The position numbers and the translations under genes are program-made. Below are positions 47,656 through 60,592 of a DNA stretch of 64,000 bases, piece after piece; position 1 is the first letter of the stretch; each line of letters starts with the position of its first letter. This DNA comes from Osedax fenrisi (lineage: Eukaryota > Annelida > Polychaeta > Sabellida > Siboglinidae): the NCBI GenBank assembly GCA_964019155.1, contig OZ025243.1:29556871-29620870 (forward strand), written 5' to 3'. The notes under the pieces were generated by a model. That model was given only the letters and a program-made list of their open reading frames with translations. It had not been told where the DNA came from and searched no databases.

Positions 47656-48303
47656 TAGTAGTAATCAGTTTAGTAATAATGGATAATTATCATATTATAA
47701 TAAATAAATACAAGTATAATTAATATATATTGTTAGTTATTCAATCGTGACAACTTTGAGATTAACCATTTTATTTTTTTCGAATAAATTATAGTAGGGG
47801 CAAAGCTGATCTAAATGAGTATTTGTTCCCAATCTATACGGGCCCGAACACTAATATCCACGATTAGAAGAATAACTATAATCTAGATCGGTCATCTATC
47901 AATCCTGTTATTGCACTCTTTATTAATTGTAATTAAAAATGTACTCTATAGAAAACATACATAAGAAAAATATTTTATATCGCAAGGTATAACATAACAA
48001 CATTATTTAAATAATTAATAAATCGTATTAATCCTTAATAATAATTTGAAATATATAAATAACATATTAATAATGTTATTATTGTATATTTGATATTGTA
48101 GGCCTACTTTAATTTGTGTTGAACATTCGAAAGTATAGGTCAACAATTATTTGTAATTTAATAGTGGAGTATTGTAAAGTAGACCTATACATACACATAT
48201 TATAACACATACTCCTCTCATTTATTATAGTCTGGAATACAGTAATACCAAAGATTTGTTAAGGAAAAACTTTCGCAAAATCTTTGGTAATACTATTGTA
48301 TAT
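47469..48303. other. AT-rich spacer with TA microsatellite
   Basis: TA tracts at about 47593-47651. No gene. AAAGATTTTGCG (48272) and CAAAGATTTG (48250) form a short imperfect hairpin. Confidence 0.45.
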
Positions 48304-50128
48304 ATTATTATTATTAAATTTTATTTAAACACTTTTTAAACATAAAATAAACGTTAACAAAGGTGTGTACACATTCATAAAAAATATGTGATTACATTGA
48401 TTATATAAACGATGGAAAATAAATAAGGGTTAAATTTCATTCATAAGGTGAGAAAAGGTGAGTTTTTAATTCTCTCTTGAATTCAGTTCTTGATGTGGTG
48501 CACCGCAGAATATCGGGAAGTTCGTTCCATGCCTTTACTCCATATTCGACGAATGAGCCAGTATTACTGTATGCTGGAACTTCTATAGCCTTTACTCGAA
48601 ATATGTGACGAGAACGGAGACTCCTATGTTGCTGAATTACGGATATTAACAGGCATAAATAATCGGGTGTTCCATAGTGGATAGCAGCATGCATGAGTGT
48701 GCATAATTTGTACACGATTCGTTTCTTTACCGGTAGCCAGTGTAGATCGCACATTAATGATGTGATGCTGATGTGGTTATTATCAGCTCTGTGTGGTATG
48801 TCGTAAATGATACGGACGGCATAACGCTGTAGTGCTATAAGCGGCTTGAGTGTAGATATAGATGAATGGCATAGAAGTGAATTACAATAATCAAAAACCG
48901 AAAGAACTAGACTTGTCACTAACATTTTACAAGAAAAAAAGTTAAGACTTTTCCTAATTTTTTTTATACAATAAAGTTGGTGGTTTATACGGCGTATTTT
49001 GTGTGAAATAAATTTTTTCATATCAAGCGAATGGTCGAAAATTACACCGAGGTTAGTAATAAATGGTGATGATTTAATGGATAGGCCGGCAAACGTAAAG
49101 GTGAATGGCAGTGGCTTACTGGTTTTATTCTGACTAATATAAATGATTTGAGTTTTCATAGGGTTAATTTGCAACGAGTTATTTGTGAACCAGGTAATTA
49201 ATTCTAGTATACAACTGGTTAGACGTGAATGCGCAGATATGTCATCATGACTATTGACCTGGGTATAAATTTGAAAGTCGTCGGCGAACGTGTGGAACAA
49301 TATCGTTGGGTGATTTAAGAATATTTTAAAAATTGGAGATAAGTAGATATTAAATAATATCGGTCCAAGTACGGAGCCTTGGGGTACTCCGTGTGTGTGG
49401 AGACGTGGTTTTGAGCATTCTGATCCAATTTTTACTTCACTGAATCTGTTTTCTATGTATGATTTGAGTAAGGATAGCGCTTTGGTTCGGAAGTCGATAG
49501 CAAATAATCTATTGATCAGTGCATCGTGATTTAATGTGTCGAATGCTGCAGACATATCTAGTAATACAAGAAGCGTCCCATGATTATTCATTTGAATATC
49601 GCTGACTACTTTGCAAAGTGCGGTCTCAGTGCTTTTGCATGGTGTGTATGCACTTTGATGTGGATGTAGAATATTATTAATCGTGAGATAGGACACCATT
49701 TGATGGCTAATGCAGCGTTCGAAAATTTTTGAAAAAATTGTTAATTGCGAAATTGGTCGATAGTTTTTGAGATCATTGGGATCAGACTTAATATTTTTGA
49801 TTTGCGGGGTTATAATATCATTTTTCATGCTATCGGGAAATGATGCAGTTAACAGTGATAGATTGAAGGTGAGGTGCTATTGACCGTGCTAATTGATGTA
49901 AGATACTTATAGGCAGAGGATCATTTAATGAAGTCGATTTGCTAGATTTAATCAACTTTATGATGAGATCAGTTGTTGGTGGGATAAATGTTTCAAATAA
50001 GCAAGTATTGTCATATAATGAGTGTGGTGTCGTAAAACAATGTGGTAACGAGTTAATAATAATATTTATTTTGCTATTAAAAAATGAACTAAAATTCTGT
50101 GCACAATTCATATATAGTTGATCATATT
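48304..50128 (-). mobile_element. L2/CR1-type LINE, 5' truncated, one frameshift
   Basis: Starts at about 50128 and runs on the minus strand through 93 codons (50111-49830), then, after a frame change near 49850, the main 463-codon RT frame. It ends in a short 3' UTR with (TAA)n at 48304-48315, the tail type of CR1/L2 elements. No endonuclease domain remains. No target duplication found. Confidence 0.85.
48437..49828 (-). CDS. L2-type LINE reverse transcriptase, 463 codons open
   Basis: RT motifs by residue: NYRPIS 22-27, DMSAAFDTLNH 91-101 (first catalytic Asp), GVPQGSVLGP 147-156, FADD 181-184 (catalytic pair). Then SVFDYCNSLL and DLHWLPVKKRI in the C-terminal region, both typical of L2/CR1, ending FKRELKTHLFSPYE. 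All catalytic residues look intact. The true N-terminus lies in the other frame upstream (50111-49830, with NDPLPISILHQ), so the first Met here is not the native start. Confidence 0.85.
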   Translation of the reverse strand: MKNDIITPQIKNIKSDPNDLKNYRPISQLTIFSKIFERCISHQMVSYLTINNILHPHQSAYTPCKSTETALCKVVSDIQMNNHGTLLVLLDMSAAFDTLNHDALINRLFAIDFRTKALSLLKSYIENRFSEVKIGSECSKPRLHTHGVPQGSVLGPILFNIYLSPIFKIFLNHPTILFHTFADDFQIYTQVNSHDDISAHSRLTSCILELITWFTNNSLQINPMKTQIIYISQNKTSKPLPFTFTFAGLSIKSSPFITNLGVIFDHSLDMKKFISHKIRRINHQLYCIKKIRKSLNFFSCKMLVTSLVLSVFDYCNSLLCHSSISTLKPLIALQRYAVRIIYDIPHRADNNHISITSLMCDLHWLPVKKRIVYKLCTLMHAAIHYGTPDYLCLLISVIQQHRSLRSRHIFRVKAIEVPAYSNTGSFVEYGVKAWNELPDILRCTTSRTEFKRELKTHLFSPYE

Positions 50129-50751
50129 ATAGTTGTGTACGAGATAAACTCAGATATGTTTAAGGGCCTTTTTGATCCTCCTATAATATCATTAACGTTA
50201 GAAATATAAATATATAAATATAGGTTATATGTATAGGTTATGTATAGGTTTATATATAATCAGGCCCGTAACCACCCAGGGGGATGCGATGTTTTTTAAA
50301 TAAAATGTTTAGATATTTATTGCCATTTAAGTGATGGTAAAAAGGAAGGATTTAAAAATAATATCATTAATATGTTATCTAATTGACAATCTTATGAAAA
50401 TTAAATAATAAATATATTACAATACATACTAAATGAAAATAGTATTACGTATATCAATAAATAACATTATGTTATCATAAAATGTGATGAAACTAAAGAT
50501 AAATCACATGTTGAACTTCTATTATAATCATGTATTTAGATAAATACTGTGATATAAAATAAATATAGAATATATGCAGATATATAACAGAACAAGTTAC
50601 TTATCGCTTTCTCTATTACATTTGAATATGGTGGCACGGCGTGAAATTGAATGCAATGCAGCATAAATAATAAACTATAGTTTAATAAACTATAGTCGAT
50701 ATATATATATATATATCGAAAAATACACTATTTTCATTGCTACAAACATAA
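50129..50751. other. AT-rich spacer; possible DNA-element terminus at 50261
   Basis: CAGGCCCGTAACCACCCAGG at 50261 resembles the inverted CATGTCCGTAGCCAGG at 55323-55308. Both are followed inward by G runs. These may be the two ends of one 5-kb element or parts of two related ones. No ORF. Confidence 0.3.
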
Positions 50752-51075
50752 AATTAATTAAAATAATGTAATTGTGATTTGTCTGATTGATTCATCAATA
50801 CTATATAGTTTACCTAGTGGTATATAGGGTGTCCGTATTATAACACGGGGTGTTAGTATTCAGACATGGGTATACCCATTCGGTATACCGAATAAGGTCA
50901 GTGTCCATCTGACAACCATGTTATCTATGGAAGTAAAAAATTAAATAAAATTTCAAAATCACAATAATATCTATAATCTTATAATATTAGTATATTGTAA
51001 TTTTTGAATAAAAATAATGAGTCATAAATGTTAAGATCATGTATTATTAAAGTATCCGTATTATGTTACTTTACC
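50752..51075. mobile_element. Relic of an ATACGGACAC element, right part
   Basis: The right end, inverted, reads GGGTAAAGTAACATAATACG and is bordered by TA (51076-51077). TAGGGTGTCCGTATTA near 50826 and AGTATCCGTATTA near 51050 repeat the same motif. 50752-50808 matches 20165-20225. Left end not found. Confidence 0.45.
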
Positions 51076-51078
51076 CTA

Positions 51079-51355
51079 TATATACAAGATAGGGGGAATT
51101 GAATTTACTAAAAAGATCCAAATTATTGAGATAAATATAAAGTAATATTTTTATAAATATATAGATAACATTCATATTTACTTTATATGACCTAATGACT
51201 AGTATTAGATAATGAAAAATAAAATTTAAAACACATATATTTTTTTTACTGAAAACAGATTTGGTCTTTATTATATTAATTATTTCAATTATATATAATT
51301 GTCCGAAATAAATATATTTATTTGCAATAGTACCTATAGGTATGACTACTATAGT
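51079..51355. other. Short AT-rich spacer
   Basis: Nothing recognised apart from chance ORFs. Confidence 0.4.
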
Positions 51356-51822
51356 AGTGATATAAATGATGCCGAGCTTTTGATGCAGAGTCGAGCCGAG
51401 ACTTTTGGTTTTTGATGCCAAGCCAAGACTTTCATTGTTGGTAATAAAAAACGAGTCCGAGCCGATCAGAGACTCAAGCCAAACGAGCCCGAGCCGAGCT
51501 GAAACTCTAAACAAACGAGCTCGAGCCGAGACTCTAGTCAAATGAGCCCGAGCCGAGATGAGAATCTTACAAAACATAATCGAGCCTAAATTATGCTTTT
51601 TTGAAGTTACATTTTAAACATAATTTTTATATATTTATCCATATTTTATTAATGTTTCCAATATTATACGAAATATTCAAATACATTATCTATTATCTAT
51701 TTTGTTTATAATATACTCATCCTGTCTCACTCGTATTTTTAAAATATTTTAAAATGACAAAATATAACCGTTTTCTCAATCTATAATCAATATAATATAG
51801 TTTTATTTACAATGGAAAATAT

Positions 51823-51871
<49 letters not shown>

Positions 51872-52672
51872 TAATTAATAGGTATTGTTGTAGCATCAGT
51901 TCAGTTATACTGATCGTATACGTACGATATATATTATATTAATCTTGGTGGTAATTTATATAATACGCTCATTGACGATCGAATTATTTATGTAGGAGAC
52001 CCTCCCCTTCCCCGTCCCCTAATGGCATTAACTGATAAGCAGTTAAATTAATTAAAAGTATGTTACTATAGTTATAGTCCAATATAGATACTATAGACTA
52101 GTCCAATATAGATATAACGAGACTTTGAATTTTAAATGTACATGTATTAATAGTTACTCTTTTTCTTATAATTATAATATTATGCAGTTGGCTGATTTGA
52201 CTTTTGCGATTATGAACATATTAAGAATATTATCAATTGACACTCCGAGATTGTTTTCCTTATCTGATAGTTTATATTGTGTATTATTCATTGTAATGAA
52301 ATTATTTTCGTATTATATACAAAACAATAATTCTAGTAACTGACACTGAAACTATATTGATCTTATGAAAACTTATATTACACTTAAATGATGCCTTTAA
52401 TAAGCATGAGTTAAAATAAATGTATTTTATAGAGTCTGAGACTGCATCGACGGTTTAGGTAACCCATTCTGAGACTTAAACGGTGCTTTTGGCATCGAGA
52501 CTACATCGATGCTTTAGGTAACTGTGACTGAGACTGCATCGATGATTTAGGTAACTGAGACTGAGACTGCATTGATGCTTTGGGTAACCGAGACTGAGAC
52601 TGAATCGATGCTTTAGGTTACCGAGATTGAGACTGAATCGATGCTTTATATGTTAGCATCATTTACATAACT
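51356..52672 (+). mobile_element. Longest AGTGATGTAAATG-family copy (1.3 kb)
   Basis: The left end is AGTGATATAAATGATGCC and the right end, inverted, is AGTTATGTAAATGATGC. Left array (51370-51560): CGAGCCCGAGCCGAGAC units. Right array (52430-52650): GAGACTGCATCGATGCTTTA with GGTAAC, about six units. The AT-rich core contains a TA tract (51824-51868). No clear TSD (CTACTATAGT versus AGTAGTATAA). The core may hold an insertion, since other copies are 144-483 bp. Confidence 0.7.
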
Positions 52673-54233
52673 AGTAGTATAACGATATAAAACACGACTA
52701 GCCCGCCCGCCCAATGGGCGTGCTTAATTTTTTAAATTTAATATATAAATTCTCGCTATGTTTATATTATATAACAATTGTATTTTTTTTATAATAATAT
52801 TAGCCATCACATCGAACAAGTGATCACTATAAGTAATGAGAATCAACAAATGAATGAAGTTTCATATGTATCATCCTTGAATTTATCTTGATATATAAGG
52901 CATTTATATTAAATTGGGAAGTATTTTTAAATATATAATTTATCAAATATTATGTGTATTACTTTAATAAATATTGTTCCATGTATGTAAATACAATTTA
53001 CATTTTAATAATGTTCTGAATCTCGACTAAAGGCAACTATTTGTAAACAATGCCTAGTTCAACTATAGACGGTTCTAATGATAACAGGTTGAAATAATAA
53101 CGGAATATATTCTAGACTACTATAGTTTAATTTGAAATTACATACATATTTTGTATAAAATTTAATAATTGTAAATTGTGTTAATATTATAAAATTAATT
53201 AGTTTATATAAATTATAATCAAATAATTAATATTATTAGTGATGGTGTTTAAATAATATTTATAGTAATACGTTATTACTAATAACCGTTATCACAATGA
53301 AACCAACAACTAATACGATGGAAAAGATGGGATAATAATATATGTTAAGTGGATAGATTTGATAAGTGATTTAAATAATTAATAACTAATGTCCATTTTA
53401 AATTAAGGTAATATTTATATATTATATAAATAAATTACGATTGTGCTATATGTTATATACTATATTATATCAACTATGATATTAATAAATTATAAATTAA
53501 AAATTCTGAATACCATTTGTTATTAGCATTTTTTTTAATATTCGAAAATATTGTTGTGACATTTTATAGAACAATTTATTTAAAATATGTACAATTATAA
53601 AATCATTGTTATTAAGAGAACGGGAATATGTCCTCCCCAACGTTAATGTTTTATGTAAAAAATCCAAGTTAACGATCTCGTGTGTGTTATATATGTCCTT
53701 AGAAATATATTTGCAATATGTATTGTTTAATTTGATAAATTTTATTATATAATAAGATTTAAAAAAAGTAGAGTGGCTCAGGTCTTCCCATTTTTCTTCT
53801 AATTTTTCTGAAAATTGTTTTAAAAAATAGAATATCTTATTTATAAATTATAATATACCTACTAAACAAGTTCAATGAATACAATTATCTATATATTTAA
53901 ATTTATTTTTAGATAAGGTATGAGTTTTTTGTAAACAAAATTGTTGGTTCAATATCTCCTAAGTTCAAATCAATTTAATTTTATAAATTTGTATAGCCCT
54001 TACATTTTGGGCCCGATAAATGTCCTGTTTTTCACCTTATTAAATAAATAATCATCAAAAAATGCTAACTACAATTATTTTTGACTTTTAAATATACAAT
54101 ATTTATATAATTTTATTTATAATTGTACAATAATTATATGAATCATGAATCATGATTTATGATACATTACCAGTAAACTTATATTTAGTGAAAATCTGTT
54201 AATATATTAAAATATTTTATATATAAACAATTA
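52673..54233. other. AT-rich spacer
   Basis: Apart from CCCGCCCGCCCAATGGGCG near 52703, no structure, gene or element end recognised. Confidence 0.45.
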
Positions 54234-55195
54234 AGGGAAAGTCTCCGATTACCGAACCCTAAATGAATATTTGTAATAACTTATTCAATATTAAATATAT
54301 TTATTTGAAATTTTGTAATTAGGGTCATATTATGGCAATGAATAATGTAGCTATTTAAAATTTTTTATATTATTATATTTACAAGAATAAACAGGGGGGT
54401 CGTTAATCGGATACATGTACCTAATACCGACCCCCTTCTCCTATTACCGACCCCCTAAAATAATCGTGTATACATAATTGTATTATTATTATATCCAATA
54501 CAAATAGTATATATACATAAATATAATTAATTATAACATGCACGCAATTTATTTGTTATTGAATTTATGTTTTAATAGTAATATTAAATTTAAATTTAAA
54601 CTTTATTGTAATTATATTAAAAGAGTGTATTTTATTATTTACTATTTATTTATTAATCAGTATTTATATAATCAACTGGAATCATGAATCATAAATCTAT
54701 ATCAATGATAAACAAAAAACCTACGATATATTTTAAAGTAAAATACTGATCTATTTTTATTTTATATTATAAATCACATGGGGTCGGTATTAGGGTAATT
54801 TAGGGGGTCGGTAATAGGAAATGCATATGGTTACTATAATTAAGATATATTGGCTAATATTTATTCAAATTAAATTATTTTTATAATAGTTATAAACATT
54901 TTATTGATCTACAATATTATGTGCAGTATTAAGTTTTATTTTAATTAATGAAGTATTTACAATAATTTAAAGAAAGTTATTATTAAAATATTTAAAAAGC
55001 AAAAACAGAATATTACATTTGATCAAATAATAATTGTAGATTTAATATTTTTTTTAAACAAAATACTTATTCATATTATCATTAAATTACTAACAGTTCC
55101 TATATATATATATAATTTTTTGATATATATATTATAGTTACTGAGATACGAGAGGGTCGATATTAGGATGGGGTCGGTAATCTGAGACTTTCCCC
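54234..55195. mobile_element. GGGGAAAGTC TIR element, copy 2
   Basis: Left end AGGGAAAGTCTCCGATTACC, inverted right end GGGGAAAGTCTCAGATTACC, TA on both sides (54232-54233, 55196-55197). Collinear with 31423-32331 over the whole length, including CCGACCCCCTTCTCCTATTA near 54427 and GGGGTCGGTAAT near 54810 and 55170. Neither copy has an ORF. Confidence 0.75.
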
Positions 55196-55197
55196 TA

Positions 55198-55640
55198 TAT
55201 ACCTATAGGTTCCTATATAAATTATTATATATAAATTTCAAGTGTAGAAAATATATAGTATTTAAAATATGTTGGGGGCCTTTCCCCCCCCCCCCTAACG
55301 AAAATTCCTGGCTACGGACATGTATATAATAGGTGCCAATGTAGGCACCTTGAATTTTATGTATACTGTATCCAGAGTGTACATAAAATATACATAAAAT
55401 GGCAGGTATTATTAATAATATATTGTAATGACTATATAATACATAGTATATATATGTGTGTGTGTTATATTATATATTATATAACTTATATAAATTTATA
55501 ACGTATTTCTATCTACTAAGAATATTTTGTATTTATAATGCTATATATTTGTTTTAATATATATTATTATTTTCTAATAAGTACAATATATTATAATAAA
55601 AAGGTGACTACTTATATGTGTATCTATTATATGTGGTTGA
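55198..55640. other. Spacer with possible element terminus
   Basis: A run of about 12 C (55274-55287) is followed by AACGAAAATTCCTGGCTACG, see the entry at 50129. AGGTGCC/AGGCACCT near 55331-55351 forms a short hairpin. No gene. Confidence 0.35.
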
Positions 55641-55975
<335 letters not shown>

Positions 55976-56195
55976 ATGTAATCTATTTCATCACTCGTAT
56001 CGCCACCTATCGAGTAAAATGCGCACACATTAGATAAATACAAATAACCGATGAACTTTAACCCGTTCTGAGATGGCTAAAAATATTTCCTGATATCATT
56101 CGAGCTAAAGTCTTTCAAGGCACAGCTAGCGTCGTTCACCTACCTCTAAGTTAACCGAGTACCTCGTCCAAGTATAGTAGAACGAAACCGGCGTA

Positions 56196-56471
56196 ATGTT
56201 GGCGGCAAGTATCGACGTCGTACAGTTGGACACCACCATTGATTCGGTGTTAGGCGATAGAGCTCGCCGGTCGATGATCAGCGACGTCTCTAATTGCGAG
56301 TCGTCGTCTTCTTCGACCGCTAAGTCGTACACTTGCGACGATGCTCTAGTGGCGACGGCTAACGATAGCGGGCTGTACGACAGCGTAGACGGTTCCTTCG
56401 GACAACGCTCCTTCCTAGTGGTTAAGTCGAAACTGCGAGCCTACTTTATCGAAGCCATGGATTTATGTTAG
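56196..56471 (+). CDS. Small ORF, 91 codons, possible host gene
   Basis: It is the only plus-strand ORF with balanced, GC-rich codons and no repeat character. The protein is Ser/Asp-rich, begins MLAASIDVVQLD, has CESSSSSTAKSY near residue 34 and ends KLRAYFIEAMDLC. An in-frame TAG lies six codons upstream of the ATG, so this ATG is the first possible start; the stop is TAG at 56469-56471. No signal peptide, membrane segment or domain recognised. It could be a short gene, a terminal exon with its 5' part elsewhere, or chance: the opposite strand is also open (56332-56126). Confidence 0.35.
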   Translation: MLAASIDVVQLDTTIDSVLGDRARRSMISDVSNCESSSSSTAKSYTCDDALVATANDSGLYDSVDGSFGQRSFLVVKSKLRAYFIEAMDLC

Positions 56472-56874
56472 AGCCGCTACCCTCGCGATACACTAGCACG
56501 TATTATTATAATCAGTATGATATACTATCAACAGTGTTATGATATACATATATATATATACTATATAACATAGTATACTATTATAATAACTATACGATTA
56601 TGAATTAATTCTAGAAAGTGATATATTTACTATAACTTATAATACAAGTTTCCTAGTAAGTACCACATAGAGTCTATCATAGAGTCTATATTGTAGAGTC
56701 ACTCTATGTGACATAGAGTATAATCATTGATGCATTATATCACTTAATTATTAAGTTTTTATATATATATATATATTATATTTATATTGTGTTTAATATC
56801 TATTAGTTAAACTAAGCATATAACTTATATTACAAGTATCCTTGTTTAGACGTAACATATATTCAATATTACAA
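56472..56874. other. AT-rich spacer
   Basis: ATAGAGTCTAT/AGAGTCACTCTATG repeats near 56668-56720. Nothing else recognised. Confidence 0.4.
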
Positions 56875-57610
56875 TATATTGTAATGAATGAATTGGTTTA
56901 TTTAAAACACTGAATATGGCGAAAGCCCTCACTGGTGTATAGCATAATCTACCATAACATAACGTGTATATAACTGTTATAATAACATAATATAACAAAA
57001 ACAAATAAAAATAAACGAGTTGATTTTTAGATTTGTAGTTAATAATATATAAATAAATCATATCTGAATACAAAGGTATTATTATAATAATTATATAGAG
57101 TTAAAGTGATTCTTTAATTTAATATTAAAATAATATGAAGATTGGATCTTGCGTAGATCGTATGGTAGAATAATACATGTACGAGGAACAACGGAGGAAA
57201 AGGCATGAGAATTGAAAGCATTTCTAGTAGTACCTCAGTCTAATAGTATAGCATCCGATGTTCTGATATTTCTCAATATCACTCGACGTTTCAGAAGATT
57301 GTTGAGATATCCAGGTTTACCTCTTAATAATGTTTTTTGTCCTAAGCATAATAAACGGTGCTTGCATGATGAAAATAAGTGGCTAAATGAAAGCCACTTA
57401 AGATTATGTTGGTACATATCTGTAAGCGTATGGTCGCGACGATTAACATTATAAATAAGTCGTATAGAAGCGCGAATAATCCTCTCTACTTTTTATATCA
57501 GTGCTATTTATGCAACTAAAAAGTGATCCACAGTAATCTATTCTAGATAATATAAGAGCATTAATAAGTGTTCTAGTAATATGCGTATGTGTAATAGTAT
57601 TCAATATAAT
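56875..57610 (-). pseudogene. LINE 3' end, CR1/Jockey-like C-terminus
   Basis: Minus-strand pieces: RTLINALILSRIDYCGSLFS (near 57580-57520), then, after a frame change, MYQHNLKWLSFSHLFSSCKH (near 57415-57360) and RRVILRNIRTSDAILLDCG (near 57290-57235), ending RTCIILPYDLRK near 57165. A 3' UTR runs to TTTTAAATAAACC and an (ATTC)n tail near 56880. RT motifs are missing through 5' truncation. Confidence 0.7.
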
Positions 57611-59508
57611 ATTGTATATAATATACACATATAGTTGGATACTCATTTGATATGAAGTTGTCTTAATTGAATATTATCTAGATATACTATGATTAATACT
57701 ACCAATAAGTAATATATCACAGTGAAGTATTTTGAAACATTTCTACATACTAAATATATACATCATAATTATATTTTTACAATTCTTAGTTACATATATT
57801 AATTTATAGTAGTAACGTTTATATTAGTAAAGTTATATAACGCATTGTTGGGTCATCGTGACTGCATATTATATAACGGTATTTACACCTATTACATCAT
57901 TTGTAAATGCTGAATCCTTATCACAGACACATAAGTTTCAGAATGTTAGATAATCACTGAACTGATTAATACAACACTCTTATATTAAAAATATGATCTC
58001 GTATATACGTTATATATATATACACGCATGTGTGTGTGGGTGTGTGTATATGTATACAATTAATATACGTATTCTAGAGGTATACCTTTCTACAATATTT
58101 CTAGCATATGTTCACATCCAGATGATATACAATTTAGTAATGCATCCCCTCACCACACGATAATATACACTTTTTTTAATAAATACGTAATTTATCGCGA
58201 ATCACGTTCACTTAACTTTCTCTAAATCGGGTTTAATATGATAATACACTAGTTATTGTAACTTATTGTAATCTGCGATGTATTCCGTAACACCTTACAC
58301 GTTTATACGAACGCAATTTATATATTTTGAACGTATAATCAGTCTATAGCGTTACCTCGATAGTATACGTTTTGTTTATAATTACGATAATCTATTTTTA
58401 GAATTGTTTGCTCTAACTGCAATGTAAAAAACGCGATGCTCTAGAAACCCTGACACAGTCTGCGCGATGATTAATACTGTACCACTGTTAAGTGATTGCT
58501 ATTACGTAATTAAATGATGTAATACCGCTGTTTTTACATTAACGCATGAACTAGTGTGATATTCAATAGGTAACCGTTTGTTAGTGAGTTTTTTAATTTG
58601 GTGATTCACTTTTAAAAATATAAATAATTGTGAATCGTTTCATTTTAATGTGTTATTATTCAACGTAATCATGTAAGTATAGGAAATAATAATATTGTAA
58701 TAATAAGTTATACTTGAAAATCTGGAAATCATATCCATACTAATCGTACTAATTAATTTAATTTCATTTTATCAAATATCTGACATTCTAAATTATATAT
58801 ATCTATATCTATATTAAAATGATTCTTATAATAAAGAGAATAAATAATTAACATAATTGTGTTATTAATTTAATAATATGAAATATGTACACTATTTATT
58901 ATAGTTTTATGTTATACATGATGAACTTCATGATATTATATAGATATTCTATAGAAGTTATTCGTAGAGTAAAATATTATATAATATATATAATTTATAA
59001 ATCATTTTTGTAAGTTCAACATACTACAACATCATAATATACAATATATATATATATAATTTGGTGTATATTTGTAAATGTAATTTCATCTATTTATATT
59101 ATATTTATTATTAAATAAAAGTCTATTTTATTATAGGATTATAAGTACTATAAATAAGACTATATAAAATTATGATATACAAAAATAGAATTTATATATA
59201 TATATAATCATGTATACATCAATTTAATTATACATAATCATTAGACATACATTTACTAAATACTATTATATACATTTTAATTTATTAATCTTTGGATATT
59301 TATTTATACATATATATAAATATATGAATATAATCATATTTTATTAACTACAAAATGATTAAATATACTTAGTACTATAACTATTATATATGTACTTGTA
59401 GTGATAGGAGAACTTGTGAACATGTAGTGAACATATCTATAGTATATGTTATACTATCTAGAAAATACATTATTACTTTAAGATAAAGGTGATTTACTTC
59501 CTCAACAA

Positions 59509-59550
<42 letters not shown>

Positions 59551-59615
59551 AACCATTTACATTAAAGTCTAGTAACTATATAATAGAACAATATATATTA
59601 TACTTACTTACTTTA
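57611..59615. other. AT-rich spacer
   Basis: About 2 kb with no gene, RNA or transposon end recognised. GT repeat near 58029-58047 and TA tract 59515-59547. Confidence 0.5.
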
Positions 59616-60083
59616 CCATGTTGAGCTTGCTCGGCAGTTTTTGACTACCTTCCTCCGACCATCTCTATCTTCCATCGCCTTTTTTATTTTATTTACATCA
59701 CATAGTGTATCGTCCACCAGCTGATAGACGTAGGTCCTGCGGGGTCGACCTCTTTTTCTCGTACCATGAGTAGGTTGCCAGATTATAACATCCGATGCCA
59801 GTTACAATTTTGATCTCCAACAGTGCCCAGAAAAACGCAATCTTTGCTGTCTTATCGACGTGCAAATGTCCGGTATATTTCCGTATATCTCTTTATTGTT
59901 AGGATGATCTTTCCAAGATCTATTTAGGATGGCACGCAGCATTCGAGTATAATTTCCATTGAGTCTTTTTTCAAGCGCTTTTGTTTGAGTCCAGTTAACA
60001 GAACCATATATTATCACAGACTCAACAGTTGCTCTGAAAAGTTTCTTTTCATTTTATCAGGTAGTCTAGATTTCCAATATATA
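59616..60083 (-). pseudogene. LINE C-terminal fragment, same family as 6410-7196
   Basis: Read on the minus strand: WKSRLPDKMKRNF (near 60075), a one-base loss, the open stretch 60017-59802 with NWTQTKALEKRLNGNYTRML and HCWRSKL, a second frame change, then SDVIIWQPTHGTRKRGRPRR and AMEDRDGRRKVVK to near 59630. The 5' cut falls in the IWKS motif next to a short TA run; the 3' end passes into TAAGTAAGTATAATATATA. Matches the C-terminal half of the 6410 copy. Confidence 0.75.
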
Positions 60084-60559
60084 TATTATAAGTAATATAC
60101 ATATTAGAGGTATTAGAAAAGTGGTATATAAATATTGTATATATGTTCTAGAATGATACAGGTGAAAGGTCATCTTAATCATTAAATCATCATATCTCAA
60201 TATTATAATTAGTTATTACTGATATAATAACTTATCAGCTATATAACTCCTTTTTTGGTAAATTTAGAGTAATCAAAAATCATTAATTTATATATATATA
60301 TATATATATTAAAGTTATACAAAAGTAATTAAAATTATACATTATTATCCACAATAAATATATCACTGAATAACCAAATTAGTGTAATAGATACAAATTG
60401 CATTACAAGATAAATAGTGTGTTTACACGATTCAAATGTTGCTCTGTTAAATACTGATATTTTAATATAAAATACTAATATTCTATTTTTATCATACCTA
60501 TGTAAAATATAGGAAATCTCCAATTTTCTATGTGAAAAGTTTTGCAAAGCAAGTTTTAA
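60084..60559. other. AT-rich spacer
   Basis: TA tract about 60291-60309. No gene recognised. Confidence 0.45.
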
Positions 60560-60592
60560 CACCGCATTATGGATCGTTTGAACACCCTATTA
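60560..60592. mobile_element. Terminus relic of the GGGTGTTCAC family
   Basis: On the minus strand TAGGGTGTTCAAACGAT(CC) then AATGCGG resembles the end of the element at 62969-63665 (TAGGGTGTTCACACGATGCG). The other end was not found. Confidence 0.4.
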
